Assembly: GCA_040507225.1 (NCBI GenBank)
Contig: JBEVVG010000007.1
Span: 62,001-126,000, forward strand
Source: Thiodiazotropha sp040507225
GTDB taxonomy: Bacteria > Pseudomonadota > Gammaproteobacteria > Chromatiales > Chromatiaceae
DNA length: 64,000 nt
Direction of reading: 5' to 3'
Shown here: positions 1-8,501 of the stretch, piece after piece
How the letters are laid out: every line of letters starts with the position of its first letter
How positions within the stretch are numbered: position 1 is the first letter of the stretch
Translations under genes and position numbers: made by a program
Notes under the pieces: model-generated
Told to the model about the DNA's origin: nothing
Databases searched by the model: none
The model's input: only the letters and a program-made list of their open reading frames with translations

Positions 1-97
1 GTTTGTGGACGGATTGTGGCCTGCCATCATATCGGATTTGCATATTTTTTTTAACGGGCTAACCTATATTTAAACCATCGGTTTAATAAAGGTTGAT

Positions 98-283
98 ATG
101 CTCATGAATAGAAAAGAAAAATTATATAGCGATCAGCTCCCTCTCTACGATGTGGAAGAGGTCTCAGCGGCGGAGTTGATCGCCTACATGAAGCGCACCG
201 CAACCCCTGCGCGTGAATCCACGGTTGTGCGGGCCCACGAGCGGACGGAAGCCCGTTCCAGGCGTGAACTCATCCGGCACTGA
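98..283 (+). CDS. small hypothetical protein, 61 aa
   Basis: I do not recognise this product. It is a short, strongly charged protein with an Arg/Glu-rich tail after about residue 35, no cysteine, no signal peptide and no membrane segment. The first ATG is preferred because AAAGG sits about 5 nt upstream; a second in-frame ATG lies 6 nt further on. The upstream 97 bases are AT-rich, as expected of a promoter. It stands alone, with about 160 non-coding bases before the next gene. It could be a regulatory or ribosome-associated small protein, but nothing in the sequence says which. Confidence 0.45.
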   Translation: MLMNRKEKLYSDQLPLYDVEEVSAAELIAYMKRTATPARESTVVRAHERTEARSRRELIRH

Positions 284-446
284 ATCCGCGCAAGCGCGTA
301 CCCTGCACCCGCGCGGCAGGCACCAGGCGCGTTACAGCGGGTCTGACGCGGCTGATTTCCCGGTGTTTTCTGTGTCATTGGTTTGAAGTGCACTCCGAAC
401 CTATTAAGATGTGCGGATCATTCACTACTTGATACGGAGCGTGCCC

Positions 447-779
447 ATGTTGATTGAGGGCCCTTTGAAGATCGGTGTGCTGGACGATCCTCAGCAGCCC
501 GGGCGTGAACTGCATCTGGACTTCACCTCCGAGTTTCAGAGCATGGGACAGGAAGACCAGACGGAGTCCTTCAAGCAATATCTCAATACGCTGGAACAGT
601 ACATCCAGATGCTGCCCGATGAGGATCCGAACCGGGCAGGCATGTTGATCGTGCAGCAGATTTCCGAACAATTGCTGCCGCATCTGGTCAACGGTGAACT
701 CGAACTGTCTGAAACCATCATCGTGGAGATGGGGCGCGACTACACCAGCGACTCGTTGATGGGCCTGCTCAATTCATGA
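447..779 (+). CDS. hypothetical acidic protein, coupled to CnoX-like gene
   Basis: Family not recognised. 110 residues, acidic and soluble, with no Cys pair and no export signal; the middle looks helical. An upstream in-frame ATG at 411 exists, but the ATG at 447 has a GGAG about 8 nt before it and is the better start. The stop codon overlaps the start of the next gene as ATGA, so the two are translationally coupled. Coupling to a thioredoxin-fold/TPR protein suggests a shared role in protein quality control; that is inference only. Confidence 0.6.
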   Translation: MLIEGPLKIGVLDDPQQPGRELHLDFTSEFQSMGQEDQTESFKQYLNTLEQYIQMLPDEDPNRAGMLIVQQISEQLLPHLVNGELELSETIIVEMGRDYTSDSLMGLLNS

Positions 780-1639
780 GCCAATCACCCCCGATCCTCG
801 AAGCCACCGGGGAGAACTTTGACCGACTGGTTCTGGAGAATTCCCGGCGTGGCCTGGTGGTGGTGGATTTCTGGGCCCCCTGGGTAGGACCTTCCCTCAA
901 GCAGCAGGAGATCTTTGCCCGCCTGGTCAAGCAGTTCCAGGGGCGGTTTCTGTTGGTGTCCGTGAACACGGATGAACAGAAACCCCTCGCAGAGCGCTTC
1001 GGCGTACGCAGTCTGCCCTCCTTCAAACTGTTCCTCAACACTCAGATCGTGGGTGAGTATCACGGAGTCCAACCGGAAGCGGATTATCCGAAAATCATCG
1101 AAGCCCATGTTTCACGGCAACTGGATGCGGTGCACCGTGAGGCTATCGCCGCCTGGCAGTCGGGGCGTGCGGACGAGGCGTTGCAGATCCTGGCCAACGC
1201 TGTGATGGAAGATCCAGGCAATCTCGGGCATCCGGCCCTGATGAGCAAGATCCTGGTGCGTCAGGAGCGCTACGCCGAGGCCCACGCACTGCTGATGAGT
1301 CTGCCTGAGACCGCGCGGGATGCGGATGAAATCCGTGACCTGCTGACCCATGTTGATCTGGTGGTGACCGCGCAATCTTCGGACGCGGCCGACGCCCTGA
1401 AGGCGAAGCTGGACAGCGATCCCGAAGACCCCTCGCTCAGATACCAGCTGGCGGCCGTGGAGTTGATGGGCGACCAGCCGACCCAGGCCCTGGATCTGCT
1501 GCTGGAGATGACCCGGCGCCACAGCGCCTACCGCAACGGGATCGCGCGCAAGGCGATGAAGGTCATTCTGGACCGCATGGACGGTCAGGATCCGCAAGTC
1601 GCACGTTACCGGCGGGAACTGTTCCGCCTCAACTACTGA
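776..1639 (+). CDS. CnoX/YbbN-like thioredoxin-fold TPR protein without active-site cysteines
   Basis: An N-terminal thioredoxin fold (about residues 1-110) is followed by helical repeats of the TPR type to the end at 287. This is the architecture of E. coli CnoX (YbbN), a holdase chaperone that hands substrates to GroEL. The usual WCxxC is replaced by WVGPS at residues 36-40, so both redox cysteines are gone and no disulfide chemistry is possible at that site. Family members with degenerate active sites are known and act as chaperones. It overlaps the upstream gene by 4 nt and lies 3 nt before rimO. The family call is solid; orthology to cnoX is likely but not proven. Confidence 0.82.
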   Translation: MSQSPPILEATGENFDRLVLENSRRGLVVVDFWAPWVGPSLKQQEIFARLVKQFQGRFLLVSVNTDEQKPLAERFGVRSLPSFKLFLNTQIVGEYHGVQPEADYPKIIEAHVSRQLDAVHREAIAAWQSGRADEALQILANAVMEDPGNLGHPALMSKILVRQERYAEAHALLMSLPETARDADEIRDLLTHVDLVVTAQSSDAADALKAKLDSDPEDPSLRYQLAAVELMGDQPTQALDLLLEMTRRHSAYRNGIARKAMKVILDRMDGQDPQVARYRRELFRLNY

Positions 1640-1642
1640 TCC

Positions 1643-2980
1643 ATGTCACAGGACAGCCATATCGGCTTCGTCTCCCTGGGTTGTCCAAAAAACCTGGTGG
1701 ACTCGGAACGCATCCTCAGCCGCCTGCGGGCAGAGGGTTATGTCATTTCTCCCAGCTACCAGGAAGCGGACCTGATCATCGTCAACACCTGCGGGTTCAT
1801 CAATTCCGCAGTCGAGGAGTCCCTGGAGGCGATCAGTGAAGCCTTCCAGGAAAACGGCCGGGTGATCGTCACCGGCTGTCTGGGCAAGGACGAAGCGAAA
1901 ATCCGCGAGGTCTGTCCCCAGGTCCTGGCGGTCAGCGGAGCGCATGCCTACGAGGCGGTCATGGACGCGGTGCACCAGCACCTGCCGGCGCCCCATGATC
2001 CCTTCACCAGCCTGGTGCCTCCCCAGGGGGTGCGTCTGACCCCCAGACACTATGCCTACCTGAAGATATCTGAAGGCTGTAATCACCAATGCAGCTTCTG
2101 CATCATCCCCGATCTGCGGGGGCCTCTGGTGAGCCGCCCCTTCCATGAAATCATGCACGAGGCCGAACGCCTGGTGGAATCCGGGGTGCGGGAACTGCTG
2201 GTGGTCTCCCAGGACACCAGCGCTTACGGGGTGGATACCCGCTACCGGCCAGACTTCTGGGGCGGACGTCCCGTGCAGAGCCGGATTCGCGACCTGGCGG
2301 CGGCACTGGGTGAGTTGCAGGCCTGGGTGCGTCTGCACTACGTCTATCCCTATCCTCATGTGGACGACCTGATTCCCCTGATGGCCGAGGGTCATATCCT
2401 GCCGTATCTCGACATGCCCCTGCAGCATGCCAACCTGCGGGTGCTCAAGGCGATGCGCCGGCCCGCGGCATCCGAACAGGTGCTGAAACGGATTGCCCGC
2501 TGGCGTGCGGTGTGCCCCGAGTTGACCCTGCGCAGTACCTTTATCGTGGGATTCCCCGGCGAGACCGAGGCCGAGTTCGAAGAGTTGCTGGATTTTCTAC
2601 GCGAGGCCCGGCTCGACCGGGTGGGCTGTTTCAGTTATTCACCGGTGGAGGGTGCCGCAGCAAATGCGTTGGCGGATGCCCTGCCGGAAGCCGTCAAGGA
2701 GGAACGTCGGGCCCGTTTCATGCAGGTGCAGGCGGAGATCAGCCGTGAACGTCTCGGCAGCCGGGTAGGAACGGAGCAGGTGGTACTGGTGGATGAAGTG
2801 CGGGACAAGCAGGTCGTGGCGCGCAGTTCCGCGGATGCGCCGGAGATCGACGGTCAGGTGTATATCCCGGGTAGCTGGGATCTGGATCCCGGGGATTTTA
2901 TCCGGGTGCGTATTACCGGTGCGACCGCCCATGATCTGCAGGGGGTTCCGGTGGAGTACGAGGAGGCGTCAGCCGATTGA
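1643..2980 (+). CDS. rimO: ribosomal protein S12 methylthiotransferase RimO
   Basis: RimO adds a methylthio group to the conserved aspartate of ribosomal protein S12, using two 4Fe-4S clusters and SAM. The N-terminal UPF0004 domain carries cysteines 14, 50 and 79 for the auxiliary cluster. The radical SAM motif CNHQCSFC spans residues 146-153, and a TRAM-like C-terminal domain ends the protein. Its 445 residues match the family length. The start lies 3 nt after the CnoX-like stop, so translation is probably coupled. The related enzyme MiaB is less likely because the N-terminal SLGCPKN signature and the length fit RimO. Confidence 0.95.
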   Translation: MSQDSHIGFVSLGCPKNLVDSERILSRLRAEGYVISPSYQEADLIIVNTCGFINSAVEESLEAISEAFQENGRVIVTGCLGKDEAKIREVCPQVLAVSGAHAYEAVMDAVHQHLPAPHDPFTSLVPPQGVRLTPRHYAYLKISEGCNHQCSFCIIPDLRGPLVSRPFHEIMHEAERLVESGVRELLVVSQDTSAYGVDTRYRPDFWGGRPVQSRIRDLAAALGELQAWVRLHYVYPYPHVDDLIPLMAEGHILPYLDMPLQHANLRVLKAMRRPAASEQVLKRIARWRAVCPELTLRSTFIVGFPGETEAEFEELLDFLREARLDRVGCFSYSPVEGAAANALADALPEAVKEERRARFMQVQAEISRERLGSRVGTEQVVLVDEVRDKQVVARSSADAPEIDGQVYIPGSWDLDPGDFIRVRITGATAHDLQGVPVEYEEASAD

Positions 2981-2984
2981 ATTT

Positions 2985-3000
2985 GGCGCATCCCTGCGCC
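2985..3000. terminator. short hairpin after rimO
   Basis: GGCGCA, loop TCCC, then TGCGCC form a perfect 6-bp stem 5 nt after the rimO stop. There is no T-run, so it is a weak terminator or an mRNA 3' end at best. Confidence 0.35.
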
Positions 3001-3045
3001 CTGCCAACCAAGGCATAAACGGATCAGCGGGTTACCGGGGCGCGT

Positions 3046-3246
3046 TCAGAACGCGGAACCGCTGCTTCTTCCCATCTTCTTGAGAATCGTGGCCAACGGG
3101 CAGAAGCCTGTGAAGGCGGACTGCAGCAGGTTCAGACCGACGAAGGCGGTGAAATACAGCCAGTAGGGATGATGAATCTGCGAGAGTGTCACACTCAACA
3201 GGATTGCAAAGCCGGCGAAGGCAAGCACAATGCGGTCGATATTCAT
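3046..3246 (-). CDS. DUF2892 (YgaP-type) small membrane protein
   Basis: This 66-residue inner-membrane protein has two hydrophobic helices (about residues 5-22 and 28-45) and the motif GFCPLATILKKMG. That motif is typical of DUF2892 proteins, which are also found as the membrane part of YgaP-type rhodaneses. It is convergent with rimO. GAGG lies a few bases upstream of the ATG. Members of this family often accompany sulfide or persulfide regulators of the ArsR/BigR type. A perfect AT-rich palindrome 110 nt upstream (3356-3377) fits such control, but no regulator gene is adjacent. Confidence 0.8.
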   Translation of the reverse strand: MNIDRIVLAFAGFAILLSVTLSQIHHPYWLYFTAFVGLNLLQSAFTGFCPLATILKKMGRSSGSAF

Positions 3247-3355
3247 GAATTTGCCTCTAAACTAAACATTAATCAGGTTCGTAAGGTGTCATCCGAGTCG
3301 CTCGGTTGACGGTCAGTAAAGATCGCCACAGACTACCTACGATCAAAAGTGCGTG

Positions 3356-3377
3356 AATATTAGCACTATCTAATATT
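3356..3377. promoter_or_regulatory. perfect AT-rich palindrome, possible operator
   Basis: AATATTAG, 6-nt spacer CACTAT, CTAATATT. The 8-bp arms are perfect. It lies in the 294-base gap between the DUF2892 gene (minus strand) and the kinase gene (plus strand), about 110 nt from the first and 165 nt from the second. The form suits a winged-helix repressor such as an ArsR/BigR member; which gene it controls is unclear. Confidence 0.45.
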
Positions 3378-3540
3378 AAGTCAAGGGACAGCGGGTGTTT
3401 CTCCTCATCGATTTCCAATCCTCGCCAGCCGGATCTGCTTGCCGAACCGTCTGGTCCTTACCGGCCGGGTATCGATCGGCCTCTGGGGAGGGCGCTCCCT
3501 TATCGGTTCTGAAGCGTGCCGCAGCGGTTGTCGGAAGGCG

Positions 3541-5130
3541 ATGATGTTTTCCCAGATCGTCGAGACAGATCAACAGAACACCCTGGTGCGCCAACTGCTG
3601 GACAATCCCGCCCTGCTGGCCGCCGGAGCGGAAACCGTCGAGCATATCGAAACTCATATCTCCCATCTCCTGTTGGCCGGGGATTTCGTCTACAAGATCA
3701 AGAAACCGGTGAATCTCGGGTTTCTCGATTTCTCAACCCTGGAAAAGCGTCGTCTGTGTTGTGAGGAGGAGGTTCGCCTCAACCGCCGCCTGGCGCCTTC
3801 GTTGTACCTGGGTGTGGTGCGCATCGGTGGTGATATCGATCATCCGGAGTTGAGCGCATCCGGGGAGCCCTTGGAATATGCTGTAAAGATGCGCCGGTTT
3901 GACCAGCAGGACCTGCTCGATCGGCAGATGCTTGAGCGGGACACCATTGATGAGCTTGCGAGGTTGATCGCGGATTTCCATCAGTCCGCGGCTGTCTGCA
4001 CGAATCCGCATTACACCACGGTCGATACCATACTCAAGCCGATGAGGGACAACTTCCAGACCCTGCGGGGCCTGAAACAGCCACTGCTGCATGTCGAAAG
4101 GCTCAACCGTCTGCAGACCTGGCTCGATCAACAGGCGATGCAACATCATCTGTTGCTGGAGGAGCGGGGAGAGAGCGGACGGATTCGGGAATGTCATGGG
4201 GATCTGCATCTCGGTAACATCACCCGCTTCGAAGGTCGGGTCACCCCCTTCGATGGTATCGAATTCAACCCTGAGCTGCGCTGGATCGACACCCTCAACG
4301 ATCTCGCTTTCCTGCTCATGGATCTGCAGAACCGTGGCATGAGTGCCGCAGCCTCACGCCTGTTGAACCAGTACCTGGCCCGCAGCGGGGACTATCCCGG
4401 GCTGCCGTTGTTGAGTCTCTACCAATGCTATCGCGCCATGGTGCGGGCCAAGGTGCATGCGATCCGGGCGTTTCAGCCAGGACTTACGTCCCGGGCGCAG
4501 AAGGCGCAACTGGAGGCATACCAGGAATACATCGAGCTGGCGGAGGATTTGACCCGGCATCCCCCGGCCTCCCTGACCCTGACCCACGGGCTGTCCGGTT
4601 CCGGCAAGACCACGGTGAGCGACTGGATTTCGGAACAGCTGATGGCGATTCGTCTGCGCTCCGACGTAGAGCGCAAGCGCCTCTTTCCGGAGTCCCGGCA
4701 GGGGGGTGTTGAAGTTTCCATGCCGCGCTATTCCGAGGTCGCGAGCCGAACCACCTATGAACATCTGTGTGCACAGGCCAAACATCTGCTGCACGCGGGT
4801 TACTCGGTGATTGTGGATGCGGCGTTTCTGAAACAGTGGCAACGTACCCTGTTCCTTGAGATGGCCGGACGCCTGGGTGTTCCGGTCCTGATCATGGACT
4901 GTCATGCCCCGGATGAGATTCTTGAGCGACGCGTTCAGCGACGCAGCGAGGCCGGTACGGATGCGTCTGAAGCGGATCTTTCGGTGCTGGAGCAGCAACG
5001 TATGAGTCGTGAGCAATTGACTCCGCAGGAGCGGAATCGGGCGCTTCGGGTCGAGACCGAATCCTTCCCGCCCCAGGGTTTCATGGCGACCCTGTTGCAG
5101 CGGTTCATGCAGCTGGGCCGGGACGTCTGA
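3541..5130 (+). CDS. two-domain protein: aminoglycoside-phosphotransferase-like kinase plus P-loop kinase
   Basis: About 529 residues. The N-terminal half has an APH/choline-kinase fold, with the catalytic HGDLHLGN motif at about residue 219 followed by a metal-binding FDGIEFN segment. The C-terminal half holds a P-loop nucleotide kinase with Walker A GLSGSGKT near residues 350-357, related to zeta-toxin/gluconate-kinase-like enzymes. The frame stays open upstream to a TTG at 3439, but ATG at 3541 (or 3544) is preferred because GGAAGG directly precedes it. Proteins with this architecture are widespread in proteobacteria and lack a settled substrate. A role in drug resistance should not be assumed from the domain name. 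Confidence 0.8.
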   Translation: MMFSQIVETDQQNTLVRQLLDNPALLAAGAETVEHIETHISHLLLAGDFVYKIKKPVNLGFLDFSTLEKRRLCCEEEVRLNRRLAPSLYLGVVRIGGDIDHPELSASGEPLEYAVKMRRFDQQDLLDRQMLERDTIDELARLIADFHQSAAVCTNPHYTTVDTILKPMRDNFQTLRGLKQPLLHVERLNRLQTWLDQQAMQHHLLLEERGESGRIRECHGDLHLGNITRFEGRVTPFDGIEFNPELRWIDTLNDLAFLLMDLQNRGMSAAASRLLNQYLARSGDYPGLPLLSLYQCYRAMVRAKVHAIRAFQPGLTSRAQKAQLEAYQEYIELAEDLTRHPPASLTLTHGLSGSGKTTVSDWISEQLMAIRLRSDVERKRLFPESRQGGVEVSMPRYSEVASRTTYEHLCAQAKHLLHAGYSVIVDAAFLKQWQRTLFLEMAGRLGVPVLIMDCHAPDEILERRVQRRSEAGTDASEADLSVLEQQRMSREQLTPQERNRALRVETESFPPQGFMATLLQRFMQLGRDV

Positions 5131-5178
5131 TTCGAACCCCGGCCGGTTCCCTGTGTTTCATACTCGATCGAGGTTAGC

Positions 5179-5529
5179 GTGCGTTTTCCCCACATCATGA
5201 TCGGTCAGAGTTTCCTCTTCGATGGCCGGCGTTATACCAAAACCGGCATCATGACCGCGTCTGAAGAGGGCTCGGGCCGGAACTGTATGATCCGGCGTTC
5301 CGCCGAGGTGACCCTGCTGAGCGAGAGTGGACTCCCCATGGTTCCTCTGAAGGAGGATTTCAAGCGCCGGGATGTGCTGATGCTGCTGCAGGTCTACCGG
5401 CAGAGAGTCAAGGCCGGTATCCAGGCCGCGTTGGATTCCGGTCAGGATGCATTGGATGTGCTGGAGCGGGAAGCAATCGACGATGACCTTATGGAGCAGC
5501 TGATTGAGCAGGCCGGTGACGATTTCTGA
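5179..5529 (+). CDS. hypothetical protein, GTG start
   Basis: 116 residues, soluble, with no Cys pair or signal peptide; family not recognised. The N-terminal half is predicted beta-rich and the C-terminal half (from about residue 60) helical and acidic. The GTG start at 5179 follows a GAGG about 6 nt upstream, which supports it. It lies 48 nt after the kinase gene and 73 nt before folD on the same strand, so it may be cotranscribed with either. Coding character (third-position GC) resembles its neighbours. Confidence 0.6.
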   Translation: MRFPHIMIGQSFLFDGRRYTKTGIMTASEEGSGRNCMIRRSAEVTLLSESGLPMVPLKEDFKRRDVLMLLQVYRQRVKAGIQAALDSGQDALDVLEREAIDDDLMEQLIEQAGDDF

Positions 5530-5602
5530 GCCGCTATGCAATGCATGCAAGCTGCATGATGAGAAGATTTTCCATGCCTTATGGATGGCAGGGGGGTATG
5601 AG

Positions 5603-6463
5603 ATGGGAGCAATACAGCTTGACGGTAAAGCACAGGCACTAGAGACCGAGCGGGAGTTGTCCGAACGGGTTGCTCGTTTGAAAGCCGCCAGTGGTGGCGC
5701 AATACCCACACTTGCGACGATTCTCGTCGGTGATGATCCGGCGTCCGCCACCTACGTGAGGATGAAAGCCAATGCGTGTGAACGCATTGGCATGGGTTCC
5801 ATTGGGGTGGTCCTGCCACAGGATACGACAACCCAGGGACTGCTTGCTGAGATTCACGCGCTGAACGAAAACCCGCAGGTCCACGGCATCCTACTGCAAC
5901 ACCCGGTACCGGGGCACATCGACGAAAGAAGCTGTTTTGACGCAATCGATATCAACAAGGACGTGGATGGTGTCACCTGCCTGGGATTCGGCCGCATGGC
6001 GATGAACGAACCGGCCTATGGTTGCGCCACCCCCAAGGGCATCATGCGTCTTTTGCAAGCCTATGAGATCGCGATTGAAGGTAGCAATGCGGTGATCGTC
6101 GGGCGCAGTGCCATTCTGGGTAAACCCATGGCCATGATGATGCTGAACGCGAATGCCACGGTAACCGTATGCCATTCAAAAACCCGTGACCTGCCGGGAA
6201 TCATCAAATCAGCGGATATCGTTGTGGCTGCGCTGGGACGACGGGAATATATCAAGGCGCAGTGGATCAAGGATGGTGCGGTCGTCGTGGACGCCGGCTA
6301 TCACCCGGGAGGCGTTGGGGATATCGAGATGGCCCCGCTTGTCGATCGGGTCAGCGCCTACACGCCGGTGCCGGGCGGTGTGGGGCCAATGACAATCAAC
6401 ACCCTGATCTATCAATGTGTCGAGGCCGGTGAGAAGAGCCTGCAGCGTCATCCAGTGCTGTGA
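5603..6463 (+). CDS. folD: bifunctional methylene-THF dehydrogenase / methenyl-THF cyclohydrolase FolD
   Basis: FolD interconverts 5,10-methylene-THF and 10-formyl-THF in one-carbon metabolism, using NADP. The catalytic YVRMKANACE (Tyr/Lys) region, the AIDINKDVDG loop, TPKGIMRLL and the Rossmann signature GRSAILGKPMA are all present. From the ATG at 5603 the protein is 286 residues, the normal length; the open frame runs further upstream but that part is not FolD-like. The usual QLPLP loop reads QHPVP, a variant form that may mark a second FolD paralogue or a different cofactor or activity balance. Confidence 0.92.
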   Translation: MGAIQLDGKAQALETERELSERVARLKAASGGAIPTLATILVGDDPASATYVRMKANACERIGMGSIGVVLPQDTTTQGLLAEIHALNENPQVHGILLQHPVPGHIDERSCFDAIDINKDVDGVTCLGFGRMAMNEPAYGCATPKGIMRLLQAYEIAIEGSNAVIVGRSAILGKPMAMMMLNANATVTVCHSKTRDLPGIIKSADIVVAALGRREYIKAQWIKDGAVVVDAGYHPGGVGDIEMAPLVDRVSAYTPVPGGVGPMTINTLIYQCVEAGEKSLQRHPVL

Positions 6464-6465
6464 CT

Positions 6466-6484
6466 GCCCGGCATGATGGCGGGC
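6466..6484. terminator. GC-rich hairpin after folD
   Basis: GCCCG, 9-nt loop, CGGGC directly after the folD stop and before the convergent LysR gene. No T-run, so only a weak candidate. Confidence 0.3.
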
Positions 6485-6618
6485 TCGTGGATACCTGTGT
6501 CGCGGCCGCAGCTCTCCCGATCTTCAGCCTGCTGGCGACTGCCCCCCGGCCCTGGATGCTCAGCATCCGATCCATCGAGCCGGTTATATCAGTCGCTCGC
6601 TGAGGATTGGCGGGGGTG

Positions 6619-7533
6619 TCAGAAGATCCCTTCGTCCCAGTAAGGGCGATCGCCGAAGAGGTTGCGCAGGTAATCCGCGAACGCCCTGACCCGTAGCGGA
6701 ATGAAGCGGCGGTTGGGATAGATGGCGTAGGCGGTCGCGGGTGGGCTTTGGTAATCCTCCAGAATGCGCACCAGACGTCCCTCGAGGATCGCCTGATAGG
6801 CGATGAACGTGGGCGAGAGGCAGATGCCGTGCCCCGCGGCGGCGGCTTCCAGGAGAATCTGACCGTTGTTCGCCTGCATATGCAGGGGAATGCGTACATT
6901 TTGCTGTCGGCCTGCGGTGTCGACGAAGCGCCACTTCTGCGGTTCCGGCAGGTTGCTGTAACAGAGCCCCTGATGTTGCTCCAGGTCCATCGGGGTTTGC
7001 GGGGTGCCATGCCGCGCAAGATACCCCGGACTGGCACAGCTGAGCATACGGATCGGCGCCAGCGGGCGTGCCACCATGCTGGAGTCCTCCAGTTCTCCAA
7101 TGCGCAGGGCGAGGTCGATACCTTCCTGAACCAGGTTGACTTCGCTGTCGTTGAAATCCGCGTCCAGCACCACCTTGGGATGCAGGTCCATGAAGGCGGT
7201 CAGTGCCGGGGCCAGGTGCAGCAGGCCAAAGGTCAGAGGGGCCGCAAGCCGAATCCGGCCGCTGAGTTCCTGCTGTGCCTGGGAAACCGACTGTTCGGCG
7301 TCCGAAAGGTCCTCCAGCACCTGTACCGCTCTTGGGTAGAAGGTGCGGCCGGCCTCGGTCAGGGAAAGTTGACGTGTGGTGCGGTGCAGCAGCAGGGCGC
7401 CGAGATGCTCCTCGAGTTCCGAAACCCGTCGGCTGATCACCGATTTGCCGATACCGAGGCGTTCAGCGGCGGTGGTGAAGCGGCCCGACTCGACCACCGC
7501 CACAAAGCTTTCCAGAGATTCAAGACGATTCAT
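6619..7533 (-). CDS. LysR-family transcriptional regulator
   Basis: 304 residues. An N-terminal winged HTH (residues 1-60, with the family pattern SFVAVVESGRFTTAAERL) is followed by a type-2 periplasmic-binding-fold effector domain from about residue 90. It is divergent from the pirin / cytochrome b561 / quinone reductase / YceI operon, the classical arrangement for a LysR regulator controlling its neighbour. The 122-base gap holds a TTGC-N7-GCAA box and a repeated ATTCCTGAAT. By analogy with LysR-pirin pairs the signal may be quinones, electrophiles or oxidants; the effector cannot be read from the sequence. Confidence 0.93.
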   Translation of the reverse strand: MNRLESLESFVAVVESGRFTTAAERLGIGKSVISRRVSELEEHLGALLLHRTTRQLSLTEAGRTFYPRAVQVLEDLSDAEQSVSQAQQELSGRIRLAAPLTFGLLHLAPALTAFMDLHPKVVLDADFNDSEVNLVQEGIDLALRIGELEDSSMVARPLAPIRMLSCASPGYLARHGTPQTPMDLEQHQGLCYSNLPEPQKWRFVDTAGRQQNVRIPLHMQANNGQILLEAAAAGHGICLSPTFIAYQAILEGRLVRILEDYQSPPATAYAIYPNRRFIPLRVRAFADYLRNLFGDRPYWDEGIF

Positions 7534-7542
7534 GGCTTATTG

Positions 7543-7557
7543 TTGCAGAAATCGCAA
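7543..7557. promoter_or_regulatory. LysR-type operator box
   Basis: TTGC, 7 nt, GCAA: a T-N11-A-type dyad 10 nt before the lysR start codon, in the gap it shares with the pirin operon. It probably mediates autoregulation and activation of the divergent operon. Confidence 0.5.
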
Positions 7558-7562
7558 TAGTG

Positions 7563-7592
7563 ATTCCTGAATATTGGTCTTTATTCCTGAAT
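7563..7592. repeat. direct repeat of ATTCCTGAAT spaced 20 bp
   Basis: ATTCCTGAAT occurs at 7563-7572 and 7583-7592, exactly two helical turns apart, between the lysR gene and the pirin gene. It may be a second recognition element of the regulator or part of the activation site. Confidence 0.45.
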
Positions 7593-7655
7593 TATGCAAT
7601 CTAAAATCCTACTTAACGACTCAAGTATCGCTGCCGCAAGGCACAGGAGGCTGAC

Positions 7656-8501
7656 ATGCAGGCCGTATCTCAACTGAATCGCCCGGTGACCCGGATTCTG
7701 CCCGGACTGGAAACCTCGGATGGCGCCGGTGTGCGTTTGACCCGTCTGATCGGTGGGCCGCAACTGCCCCAGTTGGACCCTTTCCTTATGCTGGATCATT
7801 TCCGCTCCGATGACCCGGATGACTATATCGCCGGTTTTCCACCGCATCCCCACCGCGGCTTTGAAACCGTCACCTACCTGCTCGCCGGAGAGATGGCGCA
7901 TAAGGACAACGCGGGACACAGCGGTGTCCTGGCTGCGGGCGGCGTTCAATGGATGACCGCGGGTCGTGGCATCGTGCATTCCGAGATGCCGCGTCAGCGT
8001 GAGGGACTGCTGGCCGGTTTCCAACTGTGGGTGAACCTGCCCTCGACACACAAGATGAGCGCGCCCCGTTACCAGGAGTTCGAGCGGGAGGATGTGGCCG
8101 TGGAATTGCGTGACAACGGCAGTGAAATACGGGTTGTGGCGGGTGCAACCTCACAAGGCACCCAGGGACCGGTCCGTGAACTGGTCACCCCGGTGGTTTT
8201 CTTCGATGTGACCCTGCCCGCCGGAGAGGAACTGATTGAACCGGTCGAGGTGGATTATCAGGGCTTCCTCTATCCCGTGGATGGTCTGATCCGGGTCGAC
8301 GGGATTCGTATCGATCCCCATCAACTGGCGGTTATGGGCGAAGGGGAGCGCATCGAGGTCAAGGCGGATGAGGCAAGCCGGTTCCTGCTTGTTGCGGGAC
8401 GGCCTTTGCGCGAGCCGGTGGCGCGTCGCGGGCCGTTCGTAATGAACAACGAGGCGCAACTCAGGCAGGCCTTTCAGGACTACCAGGAGGGTCGTTTCTG
8501 A
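7656..8501 (+). CDS. pirin family protein
   Basis: A 281-residue bicupin of the pirin family. The metal site pattern HPHRGFET and the downstream IVHSEMP, with their conserved His and Glu, lie in the N-terminal cupin (about residues 55-115). Bacterial pirins bind iron or another metal, and some oxidise quercetin or act as redox regulators. An AGGAGG-type RBS precedes the ATG by 5 nt. It is the first gene of a four-gene operon; its stop overlaps the next start (TGATG). The substrate is unknown. Confidence 0.93.
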   Translation: MQAVSQLNRPVTRILPGLETSDGAGVRLTRLIGGPQLPQLDPFLMLDHFRSDDPDDYIAGFPPHPHRGFETVTYLLAGEMAHKDNAGHSGVLAAGGVQWMTAGRGIVHSEMPRQREGLLAGFQLWVNLPSTHKMSAPRYQEFEREDVAVELRDNGSEIRVVAGATSQGTQGPVRELVTPVVFFDVTLPAGEELIEPVEVDYQGFLYPVDGLIRVDGIRIDPHQLAVMGEGERIEVKADEASRFLLVAGRPLREPVARRGPFVMNNEAQLRQAFQDYQEGRF

